Of a stretch of 20,855 nt of DNA, positions 1 to 6,979 are shown one piece after another. The stretch covers positions 1 to 20,855 of the forward strand of contig JAITIE010000055.1 of assembly GCA_031279615.1 (NCBI GenBank). The letters are read 5' to 3'. Position numbers and translations under genes: made by a program. The notes below the pieces were generated by a model, which saw nothing but the letters and a program-made list of their open reading frames with translations, made no database searches and had not been told where the DNA came from. The stretch's first letter is position 1, and the number at the start of each line of letters is the position of its first letter. The stretch is from Candidatus Margulisiibacteriota bacterium. Its GTDB lineage: Bacteria > Margulisbacteria > Termititenacia > Termititenacales > Termititenacaceae.

Positions 1-2309
1 ACAATCAAAATATTGAAAATGCTTTGGTGCAGGCTTATTTTGTCACCGAGCCGAATACCTGGTTTTGGATTGCCTCGGCCAATACCGACAGCAGCGGCGA
101 GTACACTCTGCGCGGCGGCTACAGCAACAAACAAAATAGTCAGACGCAAATTTTCCTGCAAATCAGCGCGGCGGGTTACACGGAAACCACAACTAATCCA
201 ATTATTGTCGAAGTCAGTAAAAATTATACCGGTCAGAATTACAAGCTGGAAGGCGCGGCGTATGTGAAGGGCACGGTGGTCAATGTTTCGGCTAATAAAA
301 CCGTAACTATCAACGCTTTTGAAAAAGGCTCCAATTTTGTTTTTGCCGGCGAAGTCACCGTTAACGGCAATGACGCCACGGCGGTTGATTACGTTTTGCC
401 GATCAAAGCCAATAAAAACCTTGTTGTCCGCGCCGCGGTCAGCGGTTATGAGGATTTGTGGTATGACCAGAAAATTTCTTCCGCGGACGCGACGACTGTC
501 AATCAAGCCGTGGGCACGACTAAAGACGTGGTAGATTTTGATTTTGCCGGACACAAGCAATGGCTGATTGCCGGTGTGGTCACGGACACGGACGATATTC
601 CGCTGGGCGGCCTGACCGTGAATGTTTTTGTGAAAAATTCTGATTATGCCGGACCGGACGGCGGCAGTGTCCGCACCGGCGGCGACGGTAAATTCAGCCT
701 GCAGCTCGCGCCGACTGGAGATTTGGTTTTGCAGGTGGTTACGGCCAATCAATATATTGGTTATCCGACCGGCACGTATTATAAAAAAAATATGTCCGGT
801 GTTATTTCGTCCGCCGACGCGACCTTGCTGGCTTACAGCGCTGGAGACCAGGATATAAATTTCAAGGTGGATAGATTTTGGCTCGTGTGCGGCGCGGTCA
901 CGCCGGTGAATATAGAAGCGGTCATCGATCTGTATGAATATGACGGCGCGAATATTGACTGGTCTAAAAATAAAGGCTGGGTCACGGCTGATGCCAGCGG
1001 CCAGTATGAAATACGCGGCACGGGCAATGTTACGGTAAATATTCGCGCGGCGACCGGCAATTATATTGCCAAGGAGATAAGCCAAGCGGCTTTGCGGTCG
1101 GAAAATACTTACACGTATAATTTCAATTTGACTCTCGGCGCGTCTATTTCCGGCTGGGTGACGGCCAATGGCTCCGGCACGGTGACGATCAGCGCGCAGG
1201 ACATCGACGGCCGCTGGGAAACTTTTGTGACGCGCGACGGCGCTGGCATCTACACCATACCGCGCGTGCCGGCGGGCGCCTGGCTGGTTTACGCGCAGCA
1301 GGATAATTGCGTGGCGGAGTATTACGGCGAAACCACTTCGACCAAAAACGCTGTCAGAGTAAATCTGGCCGCCGGACAGACCACGGATAATATCAATATT
1401 GAAATTGACCGCGAATGGACTATCGAGGGTTATGTGAAAAAATCTGACAGTTCGCCTATCCAGGACGCTGAAGTCGATGTCTGGAGAAGTCTTGACCCGA
1501 CTTGGGATTTTATCGGCCGCGCGAAAACTGATGCCTCCGGCTGCTATATAGTGACTGGCGGCTACAATAATGTTGATGTTTATATCCGTGTTTCAGCCGA
1601 TGGTTACGAGACCAAATATTACGCGGATAAATACATTATGACCGAGGCGAATACTATTAATATGGCGCCGGGCAATCAGAAAACCGGCGTTGATTTTATT
1701 TTGCAGCAAGTCTGGAAAGTCGCCGGCAATGTTAAAGACGCGCAGGACAATCCTTTGTCCGGCGCCAGGGTTTCTTTGATCGATTATGCGAATACTCAAA
1801 ATATTCTTGGCGTGTACACTACAGACGCGTCCGGCGAGTATCAATTTGTTTCGGTCGACGCGGTGGTTTCTCAATTGTTTTTGCTTGTGGAAAAAGACGC
1901 TTACGTGCCGTCGTCTTCCGCGACTTTTAATGTGTCGCTCGGAAACAGCGTGAATATTTATTTTGTGCTGCAGCTGAGCGCCGCGCCGGTGCATCCTTTG
2001 CCCGCCGGTCAGAGCGTTTTGGACACCGTGCGTTCCGGCCCCAATCCCGCCGACCCCGAGAAAGGGCCGATCCATATTGGTTTCATTCTGGACGGCGCGG
2101 CGCGTGTGCGGGTAAAAGTTTACACGCTGGGCGGCGAAATAGTTTTTCAGGATGATCAGCATTTTCCGGTTGGTTACGGCGAGTTCGTCTGGAGCGGTAC
2201 CAATCTTTACGACCGGCGTCTGCCCAACGGCGTGTATTTGGCTTACGTGGAGATCGACACTGGCCGGGAAAAACTGCGCAAGGTTTTGAAAATAGCTATT
2301 TTGAGGTAG
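1..2309 (+). CDS. Large secreted repeat protein with FlgD/T9SS-like C-terminal domain (5' end outside window)
   Basis: The frame is open from the first bases, with no start needed inside the window, so this is the 3' part (about 768 codons) of a longer gene; the TTG at 24 is probably internal. The product is a string of about 100-residue beta-rich modules. Each opens with a W-x-[IV]-x-G-x-V strand (near 561, 879, 1416 and 1713; a variant near 1140) and carries a T-D-A-S-G-x-Y turn, as in carboxypeptidase-regulatory-like/Cna-B-like domains. From about 2028 to 2306 there is a FlgD Ig-like or T9SS type-A-like domain: a G-P-N-P motif, then P-N-G-V-Y, then a basic K-V-L-K end. Such proteins are normally exported surface or adhesive proteins. 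The next gene, a PorV/PorQ-like barrel, starts 4 nt after the stop, so the two are almost surely co-transcribed. No enzyme motif is visible; ligand unknown. Confidence 0.85.
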   Translation, partial: NQNIENALVQAYFVTEPNTWFWIASANTDSSGEYTLRGGYSNKQNSQTQIFLQISAAGYTETTTNPIIVEVSKNYTGQNYKLEGAAYVKGTVVNVSANKTVTINAFEKGSNFVFAGEVTVNGNDATAVDYVLPIKANKNLVVRAAVSGYEDLWYDQKISSADATTVNQAVGTTKDVVDFDFAGHKQWLIAGVVTDTDDIPLGGLTVNVFVKNSDYAGPDGGSVRTGGDGKFSLQLAPTGDLVLQVVTANQYIGYPTGTYYKKNMSGVISSADATLLAYSAGDQDINFKVDRFWLVCGAVTPVNIEAVIDLYEYDGANIDWSKNKGWVTADASGQYEIRGTGNVTVNIRAATGNYIAKEISQAALRSENTYTYNFNLTLGASISGWVTANGSGTVTISAQDIDGRWETFVTRDGAGIYTIPRVPAGAWLVYAQQDNCVAEYYGETTSTKNAVRVNLAAGQTTDNINIEIDREWTIEGYVKKSDSSPIQDAEVDVWRSLDPTWDFIGRAKTDASGCYIVTGGYNNVDVYIRVSADGYETKYYADKYIMTEANTINMAPGNQKTGVDFILQQVWKVAGNVKDAQDNPLSGARVSLIDYANTQNILGVYTTDASGEYQFVSVDAVVSQLFLLVEKDAYVPSSSATFNVSLGNSVNIYFVLQLSAAPVHPLPAGQSVLDTVRSGPNPADPEKGPIHIGFILDGAARVRVKVYTLGGEIVFQDDQHFPVGYGEFVWSGTNLYDRRLPNGVYLAYVEIDTGREKLRKVLKIAILR

Positions 2310-2313
2310 GACA

Positions 2314-3258
2314 ATGCGGAAAATTTTAATTTTGTTTTTGCTGTTTAGCCTGCTGTCGGCGGCGGAATTCATGTCCGAGTCGACCGGCGCGGCTTTTTTG
2401 GACAACGGTTTGGCGGCGCGTTCAGAAGGTCTGGGACGCGCTTTTACCGCCGTGGCCAATGACCTCGACGCGTTTTATTACAATCCGGCTGGTTACGGTT
2501 TTCAGAAAAAAAGCCGTATAAATTCGCTTTTCACCAAAAACCGCAATATTGAAAACGTTTACTATCTCGGCTACGGCCAAAAGCTTGGCCGCGGTTACGG
2601 CGCGCTCAATGTTTACCACAGCGGCATTGACGGCATACCGCTGACCTCTTACGAGTACAATGCGGAATACGAGCACGGTGAGCCGGTGGACAACGGCGAG
2701 ACTTTTGCTTATGGCGCGCAGGCGCTGGTGTTTTCTTATGGCGAGGAGCTGCGTATAGATTGGCTGACCGCGCCGACCGAGCTGGGTCCGGCGGCTTTTT
2801 GCTGGGGTGTCAATCTCAAAATCCTGCGGCAAAATCTTTACGAAAACAGCGCGTCGGGTTATGGTCTGGACGCCGGACTTTTATATAGGAATGGCCCGCT
2901 GGCTTTTGGCTGGAGTGTCATTGACTTGCTTGAGCCAAAACTAGTGTGGAATACCGACAATCACACTGTCGACACGGTTTTGCGCAAACAGCGTTTCGGT
3001 TTGGCTTACCGGATCTTGCCCGAGCTGCTGGCTTCCGGCGAAGTTGTTCTGCAGGCCAATGAGATTTTGACCGGTGTCGGCGCGGAGTATTTTTTGTTCA
3101 GCGATGTTTTGGCGGCGCGCGGCGGTGTTTACACCGGCAATTACGCGCTGGGCTTGGGTCTGCGTTATGCCGGCCTGACTCTGGATTACGCTTATATTCT
3201 GCCGCAGGAAGCCTTGATCGAGTCCACGCAGAAAATTTCTTTGGGCTATACTTTTTAA
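2314..3258 (+). CDS. PorV/PorQ-family outer-membrane beta-barrel protein
   Basis: 314 residues. A short signal peptide (basic MRK, hydrophobic core, cleavage near S-A-A-E at about 17) is followed by the N-terminal signature of the PorV/PorQ family: an A-R-S-E-G-L-G-R-A-F-T-A-V-A-N-D stretch and then F-Y-Y-N-P-A-G-Y. The rest alternates aromatic and glycine-rich strands typical of FadL-like barrels, and the protein ends in a terminal Phe (G-Y-T-F), the usual outer-membrane assembly signal. In Bacteroidetes, PorV is the shuttle that binds C-terminal domains of type IX secretion cargo. Here the gene sits 4 nt behind a protein with such a domain, so a cargo/receptor partnership is plausible but inferred. 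The stop TAA at 3256 overlaps the left direct repeat of the palindromic element that follows. Confidence 0.8.
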   Translation: MRKILILFLLFSLLSAAEFMSESTGAAFLDNGLAARSEGLGRAFTAVANDLDAFYYNPAGYGFQKKSRINSLFTKNRNIENVYYLGYGQKLGRGYGALNVYHSGIDGIPLTSYEYNAEYEHGEPVDNGETFAYGAQALVFSYGEELRIDWLTAPTELGPAAFCWGVNLKILRQNLYENSASGYGLDAGLLYRNGPLAFGWSVIDLLEPKLVWNTDNHTVDTVLRKQRFGLAYRILPELLASGEVVLQANEILTGVGAEYFLFSDVLAARGGVYTGNYALGLGLRYAGLTLDYAYILPQEALIESTQKISLGYTF

Positions 3259-3411
3259 ATGAAACCTTTGCCAAAATCAGATCTAGAAGCGTATCCGCTT
3301 GCGAAGCGAAGACAGGAGAAAATTTGTTTAAGCCAAATTTTTTTTCGCAAGCGGATACAGAAAAAAAAGAAAAACTATTCCCAAATTAATTTGGCAAAGG
3401 TTTTTTAGATG
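3252..3411 (+). repeat. Nested palindromic element at a gene junction (copy 1)
   Basis: Three nested perfect inverted repeats are visible: outer 14 bp (3262-3275 with 3390-3403), middle 15 bp (3291-3305 with 3344-3358) and inner 8 bp (3319-3326 with 3334-3341, 7-nt loop). The unit is bounded by a 10-bp direct repeat with one mismatch, TTTTTAAATG at 3252 and TTTTTAGATG at 3402, exactly 150 bp apart. The left repeat carries the stop of the barrel gene, the right one the start of the QueE-like gene. The whole unit is open in the same phase (3259-3408). The core AGCGTATC ... GATAC followed by an A-rich GAAA tract is shared with the element at 18395-18510. It resembles Rickettsia palindromic elements in style; no transposase is present. 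Confidence 0.75.
3259..3408 (+). CDS. Possible 49-residue ORF formed by the palindromic element
   Basis: An ATG directly follows the barrel gene's TAA, and the frame stays open for 49 codons through the entire palindromic element. It ends in TAG immediately before the ATG at 3409. The peptide is strongly basic (about a third Lys/Arg) and has no recognisable domain. It may simply show that the element tolerates translation, or it may keep ribosomes moving from the barrel gene into the QueE-like gene. No independent ribosome binding site is seen. I do not claim a functional protein; it shares an A-Y near its start and an I-x-K-K-K near its end with the peptide encoded by the second element. Confidence 0.25.
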   Translation: MKPLPKSDLEAYPLAKRRQEKICLSQIFFRKRIQKKKKNYSQINLAKVF

Positions 3412-4005
3412 TTGCAAATCACGGCGGTCAAGACGGACATTCAACGGCGCGGTTTGTACGCCGGACAAAGACAGCTCTTGATCGAGTTTGCTTTATCCAA
3501 TATCGCCGCGGAAAACACGGGCGAGGGGCAGACTTATGCGCCGGAAGAATTATTGCTGGCCGTCAAAACAGAAGCCAAACGCAAAGGCGAAGTGATCTGT
3601 CTGACCGGCGGCGAGCCGCTGTTGCAAATCAACGAATTATTGCCGCTGCTGGAGAGCATGCCCCTGCCGCTGTATCTGGAAACCAACGCCACCCTGCCGG
3701 AGCGGCTGGCGGAGATCAAGCCTTGCGTTTCGCTTTTTTGTCTCAAGTACACGCCGGATTATCAAAAGGAATTTTTAGAAAGTCTGGCCTTGACGCAGGG
3801 AGACGAGGCGTTTGCCCTGCTGCCGGTCGCCAAAGACACGCCGCTGGCCGAGGTGGAAAATCTCGCCAAGCTGCTGGCCGCGGTGCGTCCGGATTTGCCG
3901 GTAGTTATCGAACCGGCCGCCGCGGTCAAAAACGCGCTAGCCCTGCAGACCGTCGCCCTGCGTTATTTGAAAAACGTGCGCGTTATTCCGGCGTTTAAGA
4001 TATAG
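3409..4005 (+). CDS. Degenerate QueE-like radical SAM homologue lacking the Fe-S cysteines
   Basis: 198 residues that follow the layout of 7-carboxy-7-deazaguanine synthase (QueE). An R-R-G-L-Y-A-G-Q-R-Q-L-L-I-E-F-A stretch (13-28) matches the family's S-I-Q-G-E-G-x-x-x-G-x-x-x-x-F-V-R-F. L-T-G-G-E-P-L-L-Q (65-73) is the SAM-contact motif, and E-T-N-A-T-L (91-96) matches the E-T-N-G-T segment. The cluster-binding C-x3-C-x2-C region is replaced by F-A-L-S-N-I-A-A-E-N-T (27-37) with no cysteine, and the later D-I-K segment reads C-L-K. It therefore cannot bind the 4Fe-4S cluster in the known way and is probably a pseudoenzyme or a relic under relaxed constraint, although it keeps a clean full-length frame. 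The ATG touches the stop of the element-encoded ORF, so the palindromic element separates it from the barrel gene. Function unknown. Confidence 0.6.
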   Translation: MLQITAVKTDIQRRGLYAGQRQLLIEFALSNIAAENTGEGQTYAPEELLLAVKTEAKRKGEVICLTGGEPLLQINELLPLLESMPLPLYLETNATLPERLAEIKPCVSLFCLKYTPDYQKEFLESLALTQGDEAFALLPVAKDTPLAEVENLAKLLAAVRPDLPVVIEPAAAVKNALALQTVALRYLKNVRVIPAFKI

Positions 4006-4046
4006 TGGTTTCTCGGCTTGCGGATTTGGTAAAAATGTTTAGGTGT

Positions 4047-4075
4047 TTGACGTTTGTACTTTTTGGGGGTACAAT
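4047..4075 (+). promoter_or_regulatory. brnTA promoter
   Basis: TTGACG (4047-4052) and TACAAT (4070-4075) are separated by 17 bp, a near-consensus sigma-70 promoter. Placing the transcription start 7 nt after the -10 gives 4082, the first base of the GTG start of brnT, so the transcript may be leaderless. Confidence 0.65.
4053..4075 (+). promoter_or_regulatory. Candidate operator overlapping the brnTA -10 box
   Basis: Inverted repeat TTGTAC (4054-4059) / GTACAA (4069-4074) with a 9-nt spacer lies between the -35 and -10 and covers the -10. BrnT-BrnA complexes are known to autoregulate their promoter, so this is a natural binding-site candidate; the assignment is inferred. Confidence 0.4.
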
Positions 4076-4081
4076 AAATTG

Positions 4082-4369
4082 GTGATATATGAGTATGCTG
4101 TTTTTGAATGGGACGAACAGAAACGGAATCTAGTCAGTCTGCGCGGAATAGATATTGTGCTGGATGCCCCGATTGTGCTTAATGATGAGAGGGCAGTAAC
4201 AGCATTGTCTCCCCAAAAAGGCGAGATAAGATATAAAACCATTGGTTTATTGAATGGCAAACTTTATGCGGTAATTCATACGCCAAGAAATGGTAATTGT
4301 AGAATTATAACCATGCGCCGAGCGCACAAGAACGAAAAGGAGGATTATCATGACAATAGTATCGGCTAA
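4082..4369 (+). CDS. brnT: BrnT family toxin (type II toxin-antitoxin)
   Basis: 95 residues from the GTG at 4082; a TTG at 4079 is in frame directly before it. The family pattern is clear: F-E-W-D-E-Q-K-R-N near the N-terminus, then V-L-N-D-E-R, then R-Y-K-T-I-G-L-L-N-G-K-L-Y-A-V-I-H-T, and finally R-I-I-T-M-R-R-A-H-K-N-E-K-E-D-Y. BrnT is a RelE-like ribonuclease that blocks translation; BrnA neutralises it. The toxin-first order and the overlap with the following antitoxin gene (20 nt) are typical of brnTA. The usual N-x-x-K-H-G segment reads N-L-V-S-L-R-G here, a modest deviation. I preferred the GTG over upstream codons because the predicted transcription start falls on it. Confidence 0.85.
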   Translation: MIYEYAVFEWDEQKRNLVSLRGIDIVLDAPIVLNDERAVTALSPQKGEIRYKTIGLLNGKLYAVIHTPRNGNCRIITMRRAHKNEKEDYHDNSIG

Positions 4370-4685
4370 GCTAAAAGACATTAGAGCAGGAAATATAAAA
4401 CGACTTAGTATGAAAGAAGCCAAGGCCGCCGTCTCTAAAATGTCTAAAAAGCAATTGGCTGCTTTCCGCCGGGAAGATGAGGAATATGAAGCTTCTTTTC
4501 TAAACATTAAAAAATTTAGGCGTGGCTCTGTTTTGGGGCGGCCCAAAAAAGATTTTCCAAAAGAAAAAATAAACATTAGATTTGACCACGATGTCGCGTG
4601 TGCTTTGCGGTCGCTGGGCCGCGGTTGGTCAACACGGGTTAACGATGCTATGCGCAAAGTGTTAGTACGCTCGGGCGCCTTGTGA
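4350..4685 (+). CDS. brnA: BrnA family antitoxin
   Basis: 111 residues. The C-terminal half carries the BrnA antitoxin core: a G-R-P-K-K basic patch, then K-E-K-I-N-I-R-F-D-H-D-V, and a helix through G-W-S-T-R-V-N-D-A-M-R-K-V-L, a ribbon-helix-helix DNA-binding fold. The N-terminal half is Lys-rich and likely binds the toxin. The start is well fixed: AAGGAGG at 4337-4343 lies 6 nt before the ATG, one of the strongest ribosome binding sites in the window, so antitoxin should be made in excess of the toxin, which has no visible Shine-Dalgarno. It overlaps brnT by 20 nt. The BrnT-BrnA complex is expected to bind the inverted repeat at 4053-4075. Confidence 0.85.
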   Translation: MTIVSAKLKDIRAGNIKRLSMKEAKAAVSKMSKKQLAAFRREDEEYEASFLNIKKFRRGSVLGRPKKDFPKEKINIRFDHDVACALRSLGRGWSTRVNDAMRKVLVRSGAL

Positions 4686-4749
4686 GGGATATGGAATGTG
4701 CTGTTTACACAGTTTAATTTACACTCTCTAATTTCCCGCTATTATTTTA

Positions 4750-4758
4750 TGTTATAAT
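4750..4758 (+). promoter_or_regulatory. Extended -10 promoter of the murC operon
   Basis: TGTTATAAT (TG at 4750-4751, TATAAT at 4753-4758) is a perfect extended -10; no convincing -35 is seen. The predicted start of transcription (about 4765) is only some 3 nt before the murC TTG codon. The same 9-mer occurs before two other genes in the window. Confidence 0.5.
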
Positions 4759-4767
4759 TCTCCTGCT

Positions 4768-6222
4768 TTGGCCAGAGATTTAAAAGATATTATTGCAAAC
4801 AGCAAGAAAATTCATTTTGTCGGCATTGGCGGCTGCGGCATGTCGGCTATCGCCCGCGTCATGCTGTCGATGGGTTACAAGGTTTCCGGTTCCGACCTCA
4901 AAGAATCCGCCAACACGATACGCCTCAAAGAGCTGGGCGCCGCGGTTTATATCGGCCATGACGCCCTGCATATCCGCGACGCGCAGGCGCTGGTGTACAC
5001 CGCGGCGGTCGATTTTGAAAATCCTGAGCTGCGGGAAGCGCAAAATCTGCGCCTGCCGATTTTTGAGCGCGCCAAAGTTTTAGGTTACTTAATGTCGCTG
5101 TATGCCGAGAGCATCGCGGTGGCTGGCACGCACGGCAAGACAACGACTTCCTCGATGCTTTCGGTGATTTTGGCGCGGCTGGGGCTGGACCCCACTTACA
5201 TGATCGGCGGAGAAGTGGCCGATCTCCACAGTAACGGCAGTTGCGGCAAGTCCAAATATTTTGTGGCGGAAGCCGATGAGTCTGACAGTTCTATCCAGTT
5301 TCTCGATCCAAAAATTTTAATTTTGAACAATATCGAAAAAGACCACCTCGATCATTTTTCCGGCCTGGACGATATAGTGGATTTATTTAAAAGCTGTGTG
5401 GTCAAGCTGGCGCAAAAATCGGAGCATCTATTGGTGGTCAATTCCGAACAATGGGGCAATCAGATTTTATTGGAAAAAGTTAAGGAAATAAAAAACCTGC
5501 GGCGGCTGACTTTTGGTCTGGACAGCGGCGCCAATTATCAGGCGGTGAATATTCGTTACAAAGATCACGGCTCGATTTTTACGGTACTCCAGGACGGCGC
5601 GGCGCTCGGTGATCTGGAGCTGGCTGTCCCGGGTGAGCATAATATTTTGAACGCGCTGGCGGCTCTGACGGTCAGCCTGCGGCTTGGGTTAGATTTTCCG
5701 AAAATCAAAGAAGCGTTGCTGACTTTTACCGGAGCCAAGCGCCGCTTTACACTGCTGGGCTCCAGCTGTGGTGTGGAAATTTATGATGATTACGCGCATC
5801 ACCCGACAGAGCTCAAAGCGACGCTGGCCGCGGCGCGCCGGGTTTTTCCGCGCCGCCGGATTTTCTGCGTGTTCCAGCCGCACCGCTATTCGCGCACCAT
5901 GCATTTCCTCAATGACTTTGCCGAGAGTTTTGGCGATGCTGACCGCGTGTTTGTGACCGGCATATACGCCGCTGGCGAAAAACCTATTGCTGGCGTGGAC
6001 GCGCGGGCTATCGTGGCCAAAATGAACGCGCCGGAGAAAGCTTGTTTTGTCGAGAAAAAAGAAGATGTGGCCGACCTCGCGCTGCGCGAACTGGACAAGG
6101 GCGATGTTTTCTTTACGCTCGGCGCTGGCGATATTTACGCGGTGGGCAGAGAAATTCTCAATCGTCTGCGCAACAGAGCGCCGGCCTGCCAAAATGCAAA
6201 AGAAATTATCCGCATCGCTTAA
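4768..6222 (+). CDS. murC: UDP-N-acetylmuramate--L-alanine ligase
   Basis: 484 residues, the usual MurC length. It adds L-alanine to UDP-MurNAc with ATP in the cytoplasm, the first step of stem-peptide synthesis. Visible motifs in order: the N-terminal UDP-binding glycine turn G-I-G-G-C-G-M-S-A-I-A, the ATP loop A-G-T-H-G-K-T-T-T-S-S, E-A-D-E-S-D-S-S, N-I-E-K-D-H-L-D-H-F, and in the C-terminal domain D-D-Y-A-H-H-P-T-E-L and F-Q-P-H-R-Y-S-R-T. The start is TTG at 4768: it is the only usable codon ahead of the glycine turn, since the first internal Met lies inside that motif. No Shine-Dalgarno is visible and the -10 box is 10 nt upstream, suggesting near-leaderless translation. First gene of murC-murB-ddl-ftsQ; it overlaps murB by 29 nt. 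Confidence 0.97.
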   Translation: MARDLKDIIANSKKIHFVGIGGCGMSAIARVMLSMGYKVSGSDLKESANTIRLKELGAAVYIGHDALHIRDAQALVYTAAVDFENPELREAQNLRLPIFERAKVLGYLMSLYAESIAVAGTHGKTTTSSMLSVILARLGLDPTYMIGGEVADLHSNGSCGKSKYFVAEADESDSSIQFLDPKILILNNIEKDHLDHFSGLDDIVDLFKSCVVKLAQKSEHLLVVNSEQWGNQILLEKVKEIKNLRRLTFGLDSGANYQAVNIRYKDHGSIFTVLQDGAALGDLELAVPGEHNILNALAALTVSLRLGLDFPKIKEALLTFTGAKRRFTLLGSSCGVEIYDDYAHHPTELKATLAAARRVFPRRRIFCVFQPHRYSRTMHFLNDFAESFGDADRVFVTGIYAAGEKPIAGVDARAIVAKMNAPEKACFVEKKEDVADLALRELDKGDVFFTLGAGDIYAVGREILNRLRNRAPACQNAKEIIRIA

Positions 6223-6967
6223 AGATTTTTCCGCGATCCGCATCGGCGGCCGGGCGGACATAGTTTATTTTCCCGAGACCATTTCGGAATTGACGGAGCT
6301 TTTGGCTGAGAAACCTGCTTTGCCCGTGGTCGGCGGCTGTACGAATGTTTTTTTTGGCGATTTGCCGGAATTGGTCTGCGCTAAATATTTGAACAAGATT
6401 AGCGAAATGTCCGGCGGCGTTGTGGCGGAATGCGGCGCGTTGCTGGAAAAACTTTTCGATTTTGCGGCCGGTGTTCCGGCGACAGTTGGCGGCGGCGTGA
6501 TAATGAATTTCGGCGCGTTCGGTTTTGAGCTTAAAGATTTTCTGCGCTCGGTGCGGGTTTGGCAAAATGGCGCGGTTAAAACTTTGGCGGTTGAAGAATT
6601 GCGGCTGGGCTACCGCTCGGCGGATTTTGCCGGCGTGGTTTTGTCCGCTGTGTTTAAGAGAAAGCGGTTAGAAAAAAAAGCGGAGTATCTCAAACAGCGT
6701 CAAGAGAAGATGCCCTGGGGACAGCCGAATATTGGCTCGATTTTTAAAAATCCCGCCGGTTTGTCCGCCGGCCAATTGCTCGAAGACGCTGGTTTAAAAG
6801 GTTTTAAATATAAAGATTTGCAAGTTTCAGAAAAGCACGCCAATATTGTAGTGAACAACGGCGCGGCTTCCGCGCGGGATTTGCTGGAGTTGATCGAGCG
6901 GATTAAACAGACCGTGCAGGAGCAGACTAATATATTGCTGGAGACTGAAGCGCGGTATATCGGTTAA
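6194..6967 (+). CDS. murB: UDP-N-acetylenolpyruvoylglucosamine reductase (compact form)
   Basis: 258 residues from the ATG at 6194, inside the end of murC. MurB is the FAD/NADPH enzyme that reduces UDP-GlcNAc-enolpyruvate to UDP-MurNAc. Visible are the FAD-domain G-G-C-T-N-V-F-F-G-D turn (47-56), G-V-P-A-T-V-G-G-G-V-I-M-N-F-G-A (93-108), Y-R-S-A-D-F (140-145), P-N-I-G-S-I-F-K-N-P with the catalytic Ser at 182, V-S-E-K-H-A-N-I-V-V-N, and L-E-T-E-A-R-Y-I-G at the end. The enzyme is some 40 residues shorter than common MurB. Part of the loss is between C-G-A-L and the G-V-P-A-T-V-G-G segment, where the usual G-L-x-G-l-E stretch is missing. The frame also stays open upstream to 6047, but that part only shadows murC. 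Motifs suggest it is active. Confidence 0.93.
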   Translation: MQKKLSASLKDFSAIRIGGRADIVYFPETISELTELLAEKPALPVVGGCTNVFFGDLPELVCAKYLNKISEMSGGVVAECGALLEKLFDFAAGVPATVGGGVIMNFGAFGFELKDFLRSVRVWQNGAVKTLAVEELRLGYRSADFAGVVLSAVFKRKRLEKKAEYLKQRQEKMPWGQPNIGSIFKNPAGLSAGQLLEDAGLKGFKYKDLQVSEKHANIVVNNGAASARDLLELIERIKQTVQEQTNILLETEARYIG

Positions 6968-6979
6968 GGAAGTTTAGAA

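Noticed and set aside
1593..2459. 288-codon minus-strand open frame opposite the repeat protein and the start of the barrel gene
   Set aside because: It is a shadow of two well-supported plus-strand genes, has no domain, and is rich in Arg/His/Asn as expected for antisense of these codons.
3262..3408. Rho-independent terminator between the barrel gene and the QueE-like gene
   Set aside because: The hairpin is far too long and nested, its coding frame is open, its flanks are direct repeats, and the T-run is part of the outer arm and direct repeat rather than a tail. It may still affect transcription.
5689..6261. 190-codon minus-strand open frame within murC
   Set aside because: Antisense to a clear murC; no motif and no ribosome site.
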